From the NCBI GenBank assembly GCA_963695705.1, contig CAVOHB010000006.1, positions 310,001 to 374,000 of the forward strand: a stretch of 64,000 nt of DNA, written 5' to 3'. The translations under genes were made by a program, and so were the position numbers. Below the pieces are notes generated by a model, which searched no databases, had not been told where the DNA came from, and was given only the letters and a program-made list of their open reading frames with translations. Source of the DNA: JBKPNJ01 sp963695705. Its GTDB lineage: Bacteria; Actinomycetota; Actinomycetes; Propionibacteriales; Nocardioidaceae. Below, one piece after another: positions 51,834 through 60,019 of the stretch (positions are counted from its first letter, which is position 1; each line of letters starts with the position of its first letter).

Positions 51834-51863
51834 TTCGGGACCCGGGGTCTGGTATGGCAGACT
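51834..51863 (+). promoter_or_regulatory. Candidate rplS promoter and long leader
   Basis: TTCGGG (51834-51839), 18 bases, CAGACT (51858-51863). The -10 context (TCTGGTATGGCAGACTGG) resembles that of rpsP (TGTCTGGCAGAATG). Transcription from here leaves a 150-base leader before rplS with no gene in it. Confidence 0.4.
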
Positions 51864-52024
51864 GGGACGTCGGACCAGCGCGTCCCGGTGCGGCCCACGT
51901 GCGCAGTGCCGGGCGGAGCTCCTGCCAGCGGGGGAGCGCCGAAGTGCATTCCGATCCACTCCTGACGACCTGCAGTGACGACACGCGCGGTGACCCCTGG
52001 CACCGACGAGGAAGCGACACACTC

Positions 52025-52387
52025 ATGGCCAACGTCATCGACACCATCGCCGCGATGACCGCCCGCGACGACATGCCGGAGTTCCGTCCCGGTGACACGC
52101 TCAAGGTGCATGTCAAGGTCGTGGAGGGCACCCGCTCCCGGGTCCAGGTCTTCCAGGGTGTGTGCATCAGGGTGCAGGGCTCCGGTATCGGCCGTACCTT
52201 CACGGTTCGCAAGGTCAGCTTCGGAGTCGGCGTCGAGCGGACGTTCCCGCTGCACACGCCGATCATCGACCGGGTCGAAGTGGTGACCCGGGGCGACGTC
52301 CGACGGGCCAAGCTCTACTACCTGCGCAACCTGCGGGGCAAGGCCGCCAAGATCAAGGAGAAGCGCGAGACCACCTCGGCGCGCTGA
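52025..52387 (+). CDS. rplS: 50S ribosomal protein L19
   Basis: A 120-residue L19: FRPGDTLKVHVKVVEGTRSR, VQVFQGVCIRVQGSGIGRTF, TVRKVSFGVGVERTFPLHTP and the basic C-terminus AKLYYLRNLRGKAAKIKEKR. ATG 52025 gives the family N-terminus; the open frame upstream is not L19-like. It lies at the 30S-50S interface. lepB follows after 53 bases. Confidence 0.96.
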   Translation: MANVIDTIAAMTARDDMPEFRPGDTLKVHVKVVEGTRSRVQVFQGVCIRVQGSGIGRTFTVRKVSFGVGVERTFPLHTPIIDRVEVVTRGDVRRAKLYYLRNLRGKAAKIKEKRETTSAR

Positions 52388-52440
52388 CCCGGACGGTAGG
52401 CTCGTTGAGTGACCAACCAGGCCCAGGGGGCGACGCCAGC

Positions 52441-53346
52441 GTGACCGCGACCGGCTCGCACACACCCGGTGAGACAGACGGGTCGGACTCACTGGCAGCA
52501 ACGGACTCCGGTGCGGACACTTCTGCTGACGTAGGGCTCCTTCCGGGCGAACCGGCCGGCAGCTCCAAGCGGCAGCAGAAGGTGAAGCGGAACCTGCCGC
52601 TGTGGCAGGAGGTCATCGTCCTGCTGGTGATGGCACTCGCGCTTGCCATCGTCATCAAGACGTTCTTCGTCCAGGCGTTCTACATCCCGTCGGGCTCGAT
52701 GGACCAGACGCTGGTCAAGAACGACCGGATCCTGGTCGAGAAGATGTCGTACTGGTTCGGCGACGTTCAACGCGGGGACATCATCGTCTTCGACGATCCC
52801 GGCAACTGGCTCACCGCGGCCGAGAGCACCCATCCCTCGAACCCGATCTCGCGCGGACTGGAGTTCGTTGGGCTCTACCCGGCGGGTGGGCACCTGGTCA
52901 AACGGGTCATCGGCGTGGGCGGCGACAAGGTGAAGTGTTGCGACAAGTTCGGCCGCATCACGGTCAACGGCGTTCCGCTGGTCGAGCCGTACCTCGACGG
53001 GAACGACGCCCCGTCCGACACGAGGTTCAACGTGACTGTCCCGCCCGGTCATCTGTGGGTGATGGGCGACAACCGCAACGACTCGGCCGACTCGCGGTCG
53101 CACCTCGGCAGTCCCGGCGGCGGTATGGTCCCCGACTCCGACGTGGTGGGAAAGGTGTTCACCGTCGTGTGGCCGCTGTCCAACGCCACCTGGCTCAGCC
53201 GCCCGGCGACGTTCGACAACCCGGCCCTGGACAAGGCTTCCGCGGTCGGTACGACCACCGCGCCGTACACGTTGGGCTTCGCCGCCGCGCCTTCGCTGCT
53301 GGCGCTGTGGCGGCGCCGGCGCTACCGCGCGACGGGTGCGGACTGA
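52441..53346 (+). CDS. lepB: Signal peptidase I
   Basis: A 301-residue type I signal peptidase. After an acidic Ser/Gly/Thr-rich cytoplasmic region, one helix (VIVLLVMALALAIVIKTFFV) anchors it. The catalytic Ser is residue 86 in YIPSGSMDQTL, the catalytic Lys is residue 154 in HLVKRVIGVGGDKV, and VMGDNRNDSADSR closes the active site. A second hydrophobic segment lies near the end (LGFAAAPSLLALW). TTG 52405 would add 12 residues. It cleaves signal peptides of secreted proteins. Confidence 0.93.
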   Translation: MTATGSHTPGETDGSDSLAATDSGADTSADVGLLPGEPAGSSKRQQKVKRNLPLWQEVIVLLVMALALAIVIKTFFVQAFYIPSGSMDQTLVKNDRILVEKMSYWFGDVQRGDIIVFDDPGNWLTAAESTHPSNPISRGLEFVGLYPAGGHLVKRVIGVGGDKVKCCDKFGRITVNGVPLVEPYLDGNDAPSDTRFNVTVPPGHLWVMGDNRNDSADSRSHLGSPGGGMVPDSDVVGKVFTVVWPLSNATWLSRPATFDNPALDKASAVGTTTAPYTLGFAAAPSLLALWRRRRYRATGAD

Positions 53347-53396
53347 CCGGCCGGGTGCTCCACCACCGACGATCCCGGGGTGGTTAAGGTCTGAGT

Positions 53397-54077
53397 ATGA
53401 GCCTGCCCAAGGGAACCACGGTGCGCTGCGACGCCGGGCTCTACGGATACGAACGCGCACTGGCCCGGGTGGGTCTGGCTCCCGTCGCGGGTGTCGACGA
53501 GGCCGGGAGAGGCGCCTGCGCCGGCCCGCTGGTGGCCGGTGCCGCGATTCTGTCCGAGGGGATGAGCGGTCGGATCCCCGGGCTGGCGGACTCCAAGCTG
53601 CTGACCCCGAAGGCGCGCGACCGCTGCTACGACCTCATCGTCGGTCGGGCGGTCGCCTGGTCAGTGGTGGTGATCCCCTCCGCGGAGTGCGACGAGCTCG
53701 GCATGCACGTCGCCAACGTCGAGGCGCTGCGGCGCGCGCTGGCCCGGCTCGACGTGCGCCCGTCGTACGTCCTGACCGACGGGTTCCCCGTCGACGGGCT
53801 GGAGACACCGGGGCTGGCCATGTGGAAGGGAGACCGGGTCGCGGGCTGCATCGCGGCTGCGTCGGTGATCGCGAAGGTGACCCGGGACCGGATCATGTCG
53901 GCTCTGCACGACCGCTTCCCCGCCTACGACTTCGCGGTCCACAAGGGGTACTGCACCAAGGAGCACCAGGATGCGCTGGACCGGTTCGGTCCGTGCGTCG
54001 AGCACCGACGACGCTTCGTGAACGTGCGCAACGCCATGGTCAGGACCGACTCGGGAGAACCGGAGATGTCTCGATGA
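53397..54077 (+). CDS. rnhB: Ribonuclease HII
   Basis: A 226-residue enzyme that removes RNA from RNA-DNA hybrids and misincorporated ribonucleotides. The catalytic site is GVDEAGRGACAGPLVAGAAI (Asp-Glu), with GLADSKLLTPKARDRCYDLI and the distal Asp residues in YVLTDGFPVDG and ASVIAKVTRDRIM. ATG start. The stop overlaps the next gene (ATGA). Confidence 0.95.
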   Translation: MSLPKGTTVRCDAGLYGYERALARVGLAPVAGVDEAGRGACAGPLVAGAAILSEGMSGRIPGLADSKLLTPKARDRCYDLIVGRAVAWSVVVIPSAECDELGMHVANVEALRRALARLDVRPSYVLTDGFPVDGLETPGLAMWKGDRVAGCIAAASVIAKVTRDRIMSALHDRFPAYDFAVHKGYCTKEHQDALDRFGPCVEHRRRFVNVRNAMVRTDSGEPEMSR

Positions 54078-54382
54078 GCGCCGAAGAGCTGGAGAAGTAC
54101 GAGACCGAGATGGAGCTGCAGCTCTATCGCGAGTACCGCGACGTCGTCGGCATCTTCAAGTACGTCGTTGAGACCGATCGCCGGTTCTACCTGTGCAACG
54201 TGGTCGACCTGAAGGTCCGGACAGAGGGCGTCGACGCGTACTTCGAGGTCACCATGTCCGATGCGTGGGTATGGGACATGTACCGACCCGCGCGGTTCGC
54301 CAAGAACGTCAAGATCGTGACGTTCAAGGACGTGAACATCGAGGAGCTGGCCAAGAGCGACCTCGAGCTCCCGAAGACCTGA
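54074..54382 (+). CDS. DUF2469 family protein
   Basis: A 102-residue acidic protein strongly conserved in actinobacteria directly after rnhB: EELEKYETEMELQLYREYRD, VVGIFKYVVETDRRFYLCNV and ISDAWVWD-like SDAWVWDMYRPARF. Function unknown; an RNA- or DNA-related role is only suggested by the neighbour. It overlaps rnhB by four bases. Confidence 0.93.
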   Translation: MSAEELEKYETEMELQLYREYRDVVGIFKYVVETDRRFYLCNVVDLKVRTEGVDAYFEVTMSDAWVWDMYRPARFAKNVKIVTFKDVNIEELAKSDLELPKT

Positions 54383-54487
54383 GGCTTCTCCACAGGACGC
54401 ACACGGGGTCCGGTCATCAACAGCTCGTTCGTCGGGCTGGGTGAGCGCCGTCGCGGCCCTGCACGCTGTCGGGTGGAGGTGGTGGCG

Positions 54488-54856
54488 ATGTCCGCGTCCG
54501 GGGCAGGCCGCAAGGCGTTCGGGGACCATGGCGAGTCCATCGCCGCTCGGCATCTCAGCGCTGCAGGCATGACGGTGCTCGATCGCAACTGGCGGTGCGA
54601 GGCCGGCGAGATCGACATCGTGGCCCGGGAGGGCCGCACCCTCGTGGTGTGCGAGGTGAAGACGCGTCGTGGGCTCGACTACTGCCATCCGGGTGAGGCG
54701 GTGACCTGGCGCAAGGCCCAGCGGCTCCGCCGGCTGGCGATGCGCTGGGTCGACGAACACGACGTGCATCCCGACGAGATCCGCATCGACGTCGTCAGCG
54801 TCGTCTGCCCGCCCACGGGTGACGTTGCAATCGAGCACCTGCGGGCGGTGTGCTGA
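54488..54856 (+). CDS. UPF0102 (YraN) family putative endonuclease
   Basis: A 122-residue restriction-endonuclease-fold protein: GDHGESIAARHLSAAGMTVL, the catalytic-like GEIDIVAREGRTLVVCEVKT (Asp, Glu-x-Lys) and RIDVVSVVCPP. ATG 54488 follows GGAGGTGG; GTG 54473 is possible. Function unclear; the gene always stands before yifB here, suggesting a DNA-uptake or recombination role together with yifB and dprA. Gap to yifB is one base. Confidence 0.92.
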   Translation: MSASGAGRKAFGDHGESIAARHLSAAGMTVLDRNWRCEAGEIDIVAREGRTLVVCEVKTRRGLDYCHPGEAVTWRKAQRLRRLAMRWVDEHDVHPDEIRIDVVSVVCPPTGDVAIEHLRAVC

Positions 54857-54857
54857 G

Positions 54858-56441
54858 GTGGCGCTGGCACGCACGCAGTCGGTGGTCCTGGAGGGCATCC
54901 GCGGCCATGTGGTCGAGGTCGAGACGCACCTGGGAGCTGGTCTGCCCAATGTGCGTCTGGTAGGGCTGCCCGATGCATCGCTGAACGAGGCCCGTGACCG
55001 CTGTCGCGCCGCGCTGATCAACAGTGGTCATCCCTGGCCCAACCGGCGCGTCACGATCGGCCTGTCGCCTGCGTCGCTGCCGAAGGCGGGCTCGCACTTC
55101 GACCTGGCCATTGCCCTTGGCGTGCTCGCCGCCGAGGCGATCGTGCCACCGGAGTCGCTGCTGGGCTGTGTGGTGATCGGCGAGCTGGCGCTCGATGGGC
55201 GGCTGCGTGCGGTTCCCGGCGTGCTGCCCGCGACCCTGGCCGCCGCCGCTGCGGGGTTCGACCGGGTGATCGTTCCCGAGCCGCAGGCGGGTGAGGCCGC
55301 GCTGGTGCCGCGGATGGCCGTGCTCGGGGTGCGGTCGTTGCGTCAGACCGTCGCGCTGCTGCGCGGTGAACCGCCTCCGGAGGAGGAGCCGGTGCCGCCG
55401 CTGTCCGACGCCGCACGTATCGCCTGGCGCAGCGACGGCCGGCTCGACGGGCTCGATCTGGCCGACGTACTCGGGCAGGCGGAGGCCCGCCGCTCGATGG
55501 AGGTGGCGGCCGCAGGTGGACACCACGTGCTGCTGACCGGCCCGCCGGGTGCCGGAAAGACGATGCTCGCCGAGCGGCTGCCGGGCCTGCTTCCCGACCT
55601 CGACGCTGAGGAGTCGCTCGAGGTGTCCGCCGTCCACTCCATCGCCGGGTTGTTGTCGGCGGACACGCCGTTGGTACGCCGTCCACCGTTCATCGACCCC
55701 CATCACACGGCAAGCGTCCCGTCGATCATCGGCGGCGGTTCGCGGGTCATCCGGCCGGGCGCGATCTCCCTCGCGCATCGCGGCTGTCTGTTCATGGACG
55801 AGGCGCCGGAGTTCCCCACGCACGTGCTCGAGGCGCTGCGGCAGCCGCTGGAAAGCGGCGAGATCGTCGTGGCGAGGTCGGAGCGGGCGGTGCGCTACCC
55901 GGCCAAGTTCGTGCTCGTTCTGGCGTGCAACCCGTGTCCCTGCGGCAAGAACTACGGCACCGGCATCGAGTGCGAATGCTCGGCTGCCGCCAAGCGTCGT
56001 TACCACGACCGCCTCTCGGGCCCGATCCGCGACCGGATCGACATTCGCCGCTCGGTTCAGCCGGTGAACCGGCGGGAGATGCACGACGACCTCGACCACA
56101 TCGAGCCGAGCGGCGTCGTCGCCGCCAGGGTCGCCGCGGCCCGGGAGCGACAGCGCGAGCGGTTCGCGGGCACGGCGTGGCGGCGCAACGCTGAGGTGCC
56201 GGGTCCCGACTTCCGGCGGCGCTGGCCGATCGCGTCCCGGCATCTGACCGACATCGAGCGGCAGCTGCAGACCGGCCGGATCACCGCACGTGGTGCCGAC
56301 CGGGTGATCCGGCTGGCGTGGACGGTCGCCGATCTGGCCGGGCGAAGCGAGCCGGGCGGCGACGACGTTGCGCAGGCAATGGCGCTGAGGTCCTCCGCAC
56401 CGCTGCCGGGCTCCGACAAGCTCCGGCTGCGGAGCGCGTGA
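54858..56441 (+). CDS. YifB/ComM-type Mg chelatase-like AAA+ protein
   Basis: A 527-residue protein. A Lon-like N-domain (GLPNVRLVGLPDASLNEARD) leads to an AAA+ motor with Walker A TGPPGAGKTMLAERLPGLLP, Walker B in GCLFMDEAPEF, and a zinc-type cysteine loop LACNPCPCG and CECSAAAKRRY. In Vibrio and other bacteria ComM is a branch-migration helicase that helps integrate taken-up DNA. GTG start. Its 3' end is followed by tandem repeats. Confidence 0.92.
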   Translation: MALARTQSVVLEGIRGHVVEVETHLGAGLPNVRLVGLPDASLNEARDRCRAALINSGHPWPNRRVTIGLSPASLPKAGSHFDLAIALGVLAAEAIVPPESLLGCVVIGELALDGRLRAVPGVLPATLAAAAAGFDRVIVPEPQAGEAALVPRMAVLGVRSLRQTVALLRGEPPPEEEPVPPLSDAARIAWRSDGRLDGLDLADVLGQAEARRSMEVAAAGGHHVLLTGPPGAGKTMLAERLPGLLPDLDAEESLEVSAVHSIAGLLSADTPLVRRPPFIDPHHTASVPSIIGGGSRVIRPGAISLAHRGCLFMDEAPEFPTHVLEALRQPLESGEIVVARSERAVRYPAKFVLVLACNPCPCGKNYGTGIECECSAAAKRRYHDRLSGPIRDRIDIRRSVQPVNRREMHDDLDHIEPSGVVAARVAAARERQRERFAGTAWRRNAEVPGPDFRRRWPIASRHLTDIERQLQTGRITARGADRVIRLAWTVADLAGRSEPGGDDVAQAMALRSSAPLPGSDKLRLRSA

Positions 56442-56619
56442 TGCGTGCCACCGTGCGGCTGGGGAGCGCACACGCCTCAATGCGGCCGTGGAGCGTCGTG
56501 ATGCGTGCCATGGTGCAGCCGTGGAGCGTGATCCGTGCCAATCTGCGGCTGCGGCGCGCGCGCCTCAGTGCGGCCGTGAAGCGCGTGAGGGGTGCCACCG
56601 TGCGGCCGCGGAGAGCGTG
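56438..56619 (+). repeat. Degenerate tandem repeats at the yifB-dprA junction
   Basis: A unit of about 30 bases, GTGATGCGTGCCA then TGCGGCCGTGGAGC, recurs four to five times with substitutions (near 56440, 56498, 56528 and 56585). It starts at the yifB stop and ends at the dprA ATG. The region appears non-coding. Confidence 0.75.
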
Positions 56620-57816
56620 ATGTCCTCGTCGACGCTCGCCGACGAGGCCGAACGCCTCGCCCGTGTCACGCTGAGCCGGCTGGCCGAACCAGGCGACCGC
56701 GCCCTGACCCGCCTGGTGACCAGGCACGGCGCGACCGCAGTGCTCGAGGGCCTGCGGAGCGAGGCCCTGAAGCACGACAAGGCGCCGCGGTGGCGGATCC
56801 GGCTCGACGCGGCCCGACCGGGGGATGACCTGGCGGCGATGTCACGTCTGGGCTGCCGGTTCGTCTGCCCCGGCGACCGTGAGTGGCCGCGACCGCTCGA
56901 TGCCCTCGCCGACCGGGCCGAGCTCAATGGTCAGGGCGGTGTTCCGCTCGGACTCTGGGTGCGCGGCTCGCTGGACATCGGGGCGGCCACCGCACGGTCG
57001 GCGGCGATCGTCGGATCTCGGGCGGCTACGTCCTATGGCGAGTATGTCGCGGCGGAGTTCGCCGCCGGCCTCGTCGGGCACGGATTCAGCATCGTGTCGG
57101 GTGCCGCCTACGGCATCGACGGTGCCGCTCACCGCGGGTGTCTCGCGGCCGGTGGCACCACCGTCGCGGTTCTGGCGAATGGGCTCGACTTCGACTACCC
57201 GTCCGGCCACCGAGCGCTGCTGGAGCGCATCGCCGACGAGGGAGTGGTCGTCAGCGAGCTGCCGCCCGGAGTCAGGCCCAGCAAGACACGATTCCTGGCG
57301 CGTAACCGGATCATCGCCGGTCTCGCAGCGGGATCCGTCGTGGTGGAGGCGGCGCTGCGCAGCGGTGCCGTCAACACGATCTCGTGGACGGAGCAGCTCG
57401 GCCGTCCGGCGCTCGGCGTTCCCGGACCGATAACCTCACCGGCGTCAGCGGGTGTCCATCAGCTGATCCGGCAGCACAAGGCGCTCTTCGCCGCGGATGT
57501 CGGCGACGTGGTCGAGGTGCTGTCGCCGGCGGGCATCGGACTTGTTGCGCACAGGTCCGGCGAGGTTCGCGCGACGGATTCCTTGCCGGAGGCCGCGACA
57601 CTGGTGCTGGAGTCGCTGCCGGTGGTGCGACCGTCCGGCGTCGCGACGATCGCGAACTCCGCTGGTCTGACAGTCGAGGAGGCGCTGAGCCAGCTCGGAT
57701 CCCTGCTGCTCGGAGGTTTCGCCGAGCGATCCGGCAACGGTTGGCGCCTGTCCAGCGCCCAACGCGCGGCCCGCAGGCGTTCACGAGGCTATGAGGCTGA
57801 TGCGTCCAGTGGTTGA
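56620..57816 (+). CDS. dprA: DNA-processing protein DprA
   Basis: A 398-residue protein that loads RecA on incoming single-stranded DNA. The Rossmann core is AAIVGSRAATSYGEYVAAEF, SGAAYGIDGAAHRGCLAAGG, LANGLDFDYPSGHRALLERI and FLARNRIIAGLAAGSVVVEA. A DML1-like winged helix is at the end (ATIANSAGLTVEEALSQLGS). ATG 56620 follows GGAGAG. The last 28 codons belong to the first unit of a 98-100 base tandem array that continues beyond the stop, so the natural C-terminus may have been altered. Confidence 0.93.
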   Translation: MSSSTLADEAERLARVTLSRLAEPGDRALTRLVTRHGATAVLEGLRSEALKHDKAPRWRIRLDAARPGDDLAAMSRLGCRFVCPGDREWPRPLDALADRAELNGQGGVPLGLWVRGSLDIGAATARSAAIVGSRAATSYGEYVAAEFAAGLVGHGFSIVSGAAYGIDGAAHRGCLAAGGTTVAVLANGLDFDYPSGHRALLERIADEGVVVSELPPGVRPSKTRFLARNRIIAGLAAGSVVVEAALRSGAVNTISWTEQLGRPALGVPGPITSPASAGVHQLIRQHKALFAADVGDVVEVLSPAGIGLVAHRSGEVRATDSLPEAATLVLESLPVVRPSGVATIANSAGLTVEEALSQLGSLLLGGFAERSGNGWRLSSAQRAARRRSRGYEADASSG

Positions 57817-58134
57817 GTCTGTGATTGCGAAGGCAACGGTTGGCGCCTGTCCAGCGCCCAATGCGCCGCCGCAGGCGTTCAGGAGGTCATGGGGCTGAGG
57901 CGTCCAGTGGTTGGGTCTGTGACTGCGACGGCGGCGGTTGGCCACTGCTCAGCGCCCAACGCGCGGCCCGCAGGCGTTCAGGAGGTCATGGGGCGGGAGG
58001 CGTCCAGTGGTTGGGTCTGTGACTGCCACAGCGGCGGTTGGCGCCTGCCCAGCGCAACGCGCGGCCCGCAGGCGTTCACGAGGTCATGGGGCTGAGGCGC
58101 GCACTGGCTGAGTCTGCGACTGCCACGGCAGCGG
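57733..58134 (+). repeat. Four tandem units of about 99 bases covering the dprA 3' end
   Basis: Units begin at about 57733, 57832, 57930 and 58030. Each has GGTTGGCGCCTG-like start, CCAGCGCCCAACGCG, CCGCAGGCGTTCA, GAGGTCATGGGGCTGAGGCG, CCAGTGGTTGGGTCTGTGA in order. Unit one contains the last dprA codons and stop; later units have drifted by point changes and one- to two-base indels. The 352 bases from 57817 to 58168 hold only this array and a short promoter region. Confidence 0.92.
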
Positions 58135-58168
58135 TACGCTCCACTCTCACGAGCGTGAAAGGCCAGCG

Positions 58169-58852
58169 ATGTCCGACCAGCAGCCTCCCCGATCCGGGTC
58201 GGGCAGCCCATCCGGGCCCGGCGATCCTGGCGACCAGCCCGGCGGCGAACATCCGGGGCCACACTTCGAGCCCGCCCCACCGGACAGCCCACGACCGGCT
58301 TCGCCATCGGAGGGGGCGGAGCAGGCTCCGCCCCCCTACGGCGCGCACTACGCTGCCGGGTCTCCACCCGCACCCGGTGCGGCCGAGCAGCCGCCTCCTC
58401 ACCAGTACGGCTCCGCATACCCGGTCGGCGAGTCGACGAGCGGCCGGAAGGCCGGGCTGATACTGGCTGTCGCCGGCGGGATCGTCGTCGTCGCCGCGGC
58501 GGTGATCCTGGGCTTCGTCTACTTCGGCAGCACCGGTGGCACCGGCAGCCCGGAAGACGCCGTCAAGCGGTTCACCTCCGCAGTCTCCGACGGCGACTGT
58601 GAGAAGGCGACCGACGTGCTCAGCGCCAAGCTCAAGGCCAACGCACCGTGCGAGCTCTTCGCCGACACGCCATTGGGAAACATCTCGGTGTCGTTCGACA
58701 ACATCGTGGTGACCAGCCAGACCGCCGACAAGGCCACGGTCACGGCCGGGCTGAGCGGGTTCGGGCATACGTTCGCGCTTACCTTCCTGGTGGTCCACCA
58801 GGGCGACGAATGGCTGATCGACGACATCTCTGCAGCCGACGGTCCACGCTGA
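58169..58852 (+). CDS. Single-pass membrane protein with DUF4878-like extracellular domain
   Basis: A 227-residue protein. About 90 residues of Pro/Gly/Ser-rich cytoplasmic sequence precede one transmembrane helix (GLILAVAGGIVVVAAAVILG). A small outer domain follows: SPEDAVKRFTSAVSDGDCEK, a Cys pair (GDCEKA, NAPCEL), VSFDNIVVTSQTADKATVTA and FLVVHQGDEWLIDDI. The outer part looks like NTF2/lumazine-type DUF4878 domains found in actinobacterial envelope proteins. Function unknown. Confidence 0.72.
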   Translation: MSDQQPPRSGSGSPSGPGDPGDQPGGEHPGPHFEPAPPDSPRPASPSEGAEQAPPPYGAHYAAGSPPAPGAAEQPPPHQYGSAYPVGESTSGRKAGLILAVAGGIVVVAAAVILGFVYFGSTGGTGSPEDAVKRFTSAVSDGDCEKATDVLSAKLKANAPCELFADTPLGNISVSFDNIVVTSQTADKATVTAGLSGFGHTFALTFLVVHQGDEWLIDDISAADGPR

Positions 58853-59035
58853 CGAGCCTGCTTTGACAGGGGCAGCCCGCGAGCTTCGGGGAGATCGAGC
58901 ACTCGTGCTGCGGCTTGGCACGGGATCCGGGCACGGGACCCGCTCGCGGAACATTCAATGCCGGGCGACGGCATCTCGAGGCGCGTGTGGCGCGGCGGCT
59001 TGTCACCGGCGCCAGGCAGGCGGACAGTCGTCGGG

Positions 59036-60019
59036 GTGAGTCCGTCCGAGCAGTGCCTCTCGCGCGACGACGGCGAGAACACGGCCGCGGACGAAGCCGA
59101 GTATCCGGCCGGCAACGCCTACGACAGCCTGCTCCACCACTATGAGCGCCACCTGACCAGCGAGCGCGACCTGAGTCGCCACAGCGTCCGGGCGTACATC
59201 GCCGACATCTCATCGCTACTCGAACACGCGCACCGGTTGGGCGTCCACGACGTCGCCGAACTGGATCTACGCACGCTACGCAGCTGGCTGGCCAAGCAGC
59301 AGACGCTCGGTATGGCACGGACGACGATGGCTCGGCGGGCGACCGCGGCCAGGGTGTTCACGGCCTGGCTGCAGCGAACCGGAAGGGCCGCCTCCGACGC
59401 GGCAGCGCTGCTGGGGACACCGAAGGCCCGGCGCACCCTCCCGCCTGCACTCCGGCAACCCGAGGCTCGCCTCCTGCTCGCCGCGGCGGCATCACACAGC
59501 GGGGCGCTGGCGCCGACCGGGATCAGGGACGTCGCCATCCTCGAGCTGCTGTATGCGACCGGGATAAGGGTCGGCGAGCTCGCCGGTCTCGACATCGACG
59601 ACCTCGACCGCGAGCGCAACGTGGTGACCGTGCTCGGCAAGGGCAGGAAGGAACGCTCCGTTCCCTTCGGTCGTCCGGCCGCGCGTGCACTGGACGCCTG
59701 GCTCGGCCACGGACGACCTCGCCTTGTCACCGACGGCAGCGGCGCCGCACTGTTCCTCGGCGCGCGCGGCGGCCGGATCGACCAACGCGCCGTGAGGCGC
59801 ATGGTGCACCAGCTCCTGCGCGACGTGCCGGGCGCTCCGGACCTCGGTCCGCACGGGCTCCGGCACACCGCGGCGACGCATCTGCTCGAAGGCGGCGCCG
59901 ATCTGCGCAGCGTCCAGGAGCTTCTCGGGCACGCCTCGCTGGCGACCACGCAGATCTACACACACGTCACCACCGAGCGGCTGCGAACGGCGTATCGGCA
60001 GGCCCATCCCCGGGCCTGA
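59036..60019 (+). CDS. xerC: Tyrosine recombinase XerC
   Basis: A 327-residue site-specific recombinase for chromosome dimer resolution. N-terminal core-binding domain (YERHLTSERDLSRHSVRAYI), then the catalytic set: Arg in YATGIRVGELAGLDIDDL, Lys in VLGKGRKERSVPF, His-x-x-Arg in GLRHTAATHLLEGG, His in LLGHASLATTQ and nucleophilic Tyr in IYTHVTTERLR. GTG 59036 gives a normal length; the frame is open upstream. Position after dprA is conserved, which favours Xer over a phage integrase. Its 3' end overlaps the M23 gene by 64 bases. Confidence 0.93.
   Translation: MSPSEQCLSRDDGENTAADEAEYPAGNAYDSLLHHYERHLTSERDLSRHSVRAYIADISSLLEHAHRLGVHDVAELDLRTLRSWLAKQQTLGMARTTMARRATAARVFTAWLQRTGRAASDAAALLGTPKARRTLPPALRQPEARLLLAAAASHSGALAPTGIRDVAILELLYATGIRVGELAGLDIDDLDRERNVVTVLGKGRKERSVPFGRPAARALDAWLGHGRPRLVTDGSGAALFLGARGGRIDQRAVRRMVHQLLRDVPGAPDLGPHGLRHTAATHLLEGGADLRSVQELLGHASLATTQIYTHVTTERLRTAYRQAHPRA

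Noticed and set aside
57733..58134. CRISPR-like array near dprA
   Set aside because: The units are contiguous 98-100 base tandem copies of the dprA end with no spacers, and no cas genes are present.
59036..60019. Phage or island integrase
   Set aside because: The tyrosine recombinase lies in the conserved dprA-xerC-rpsB context far from the island and has XerC length and layout.
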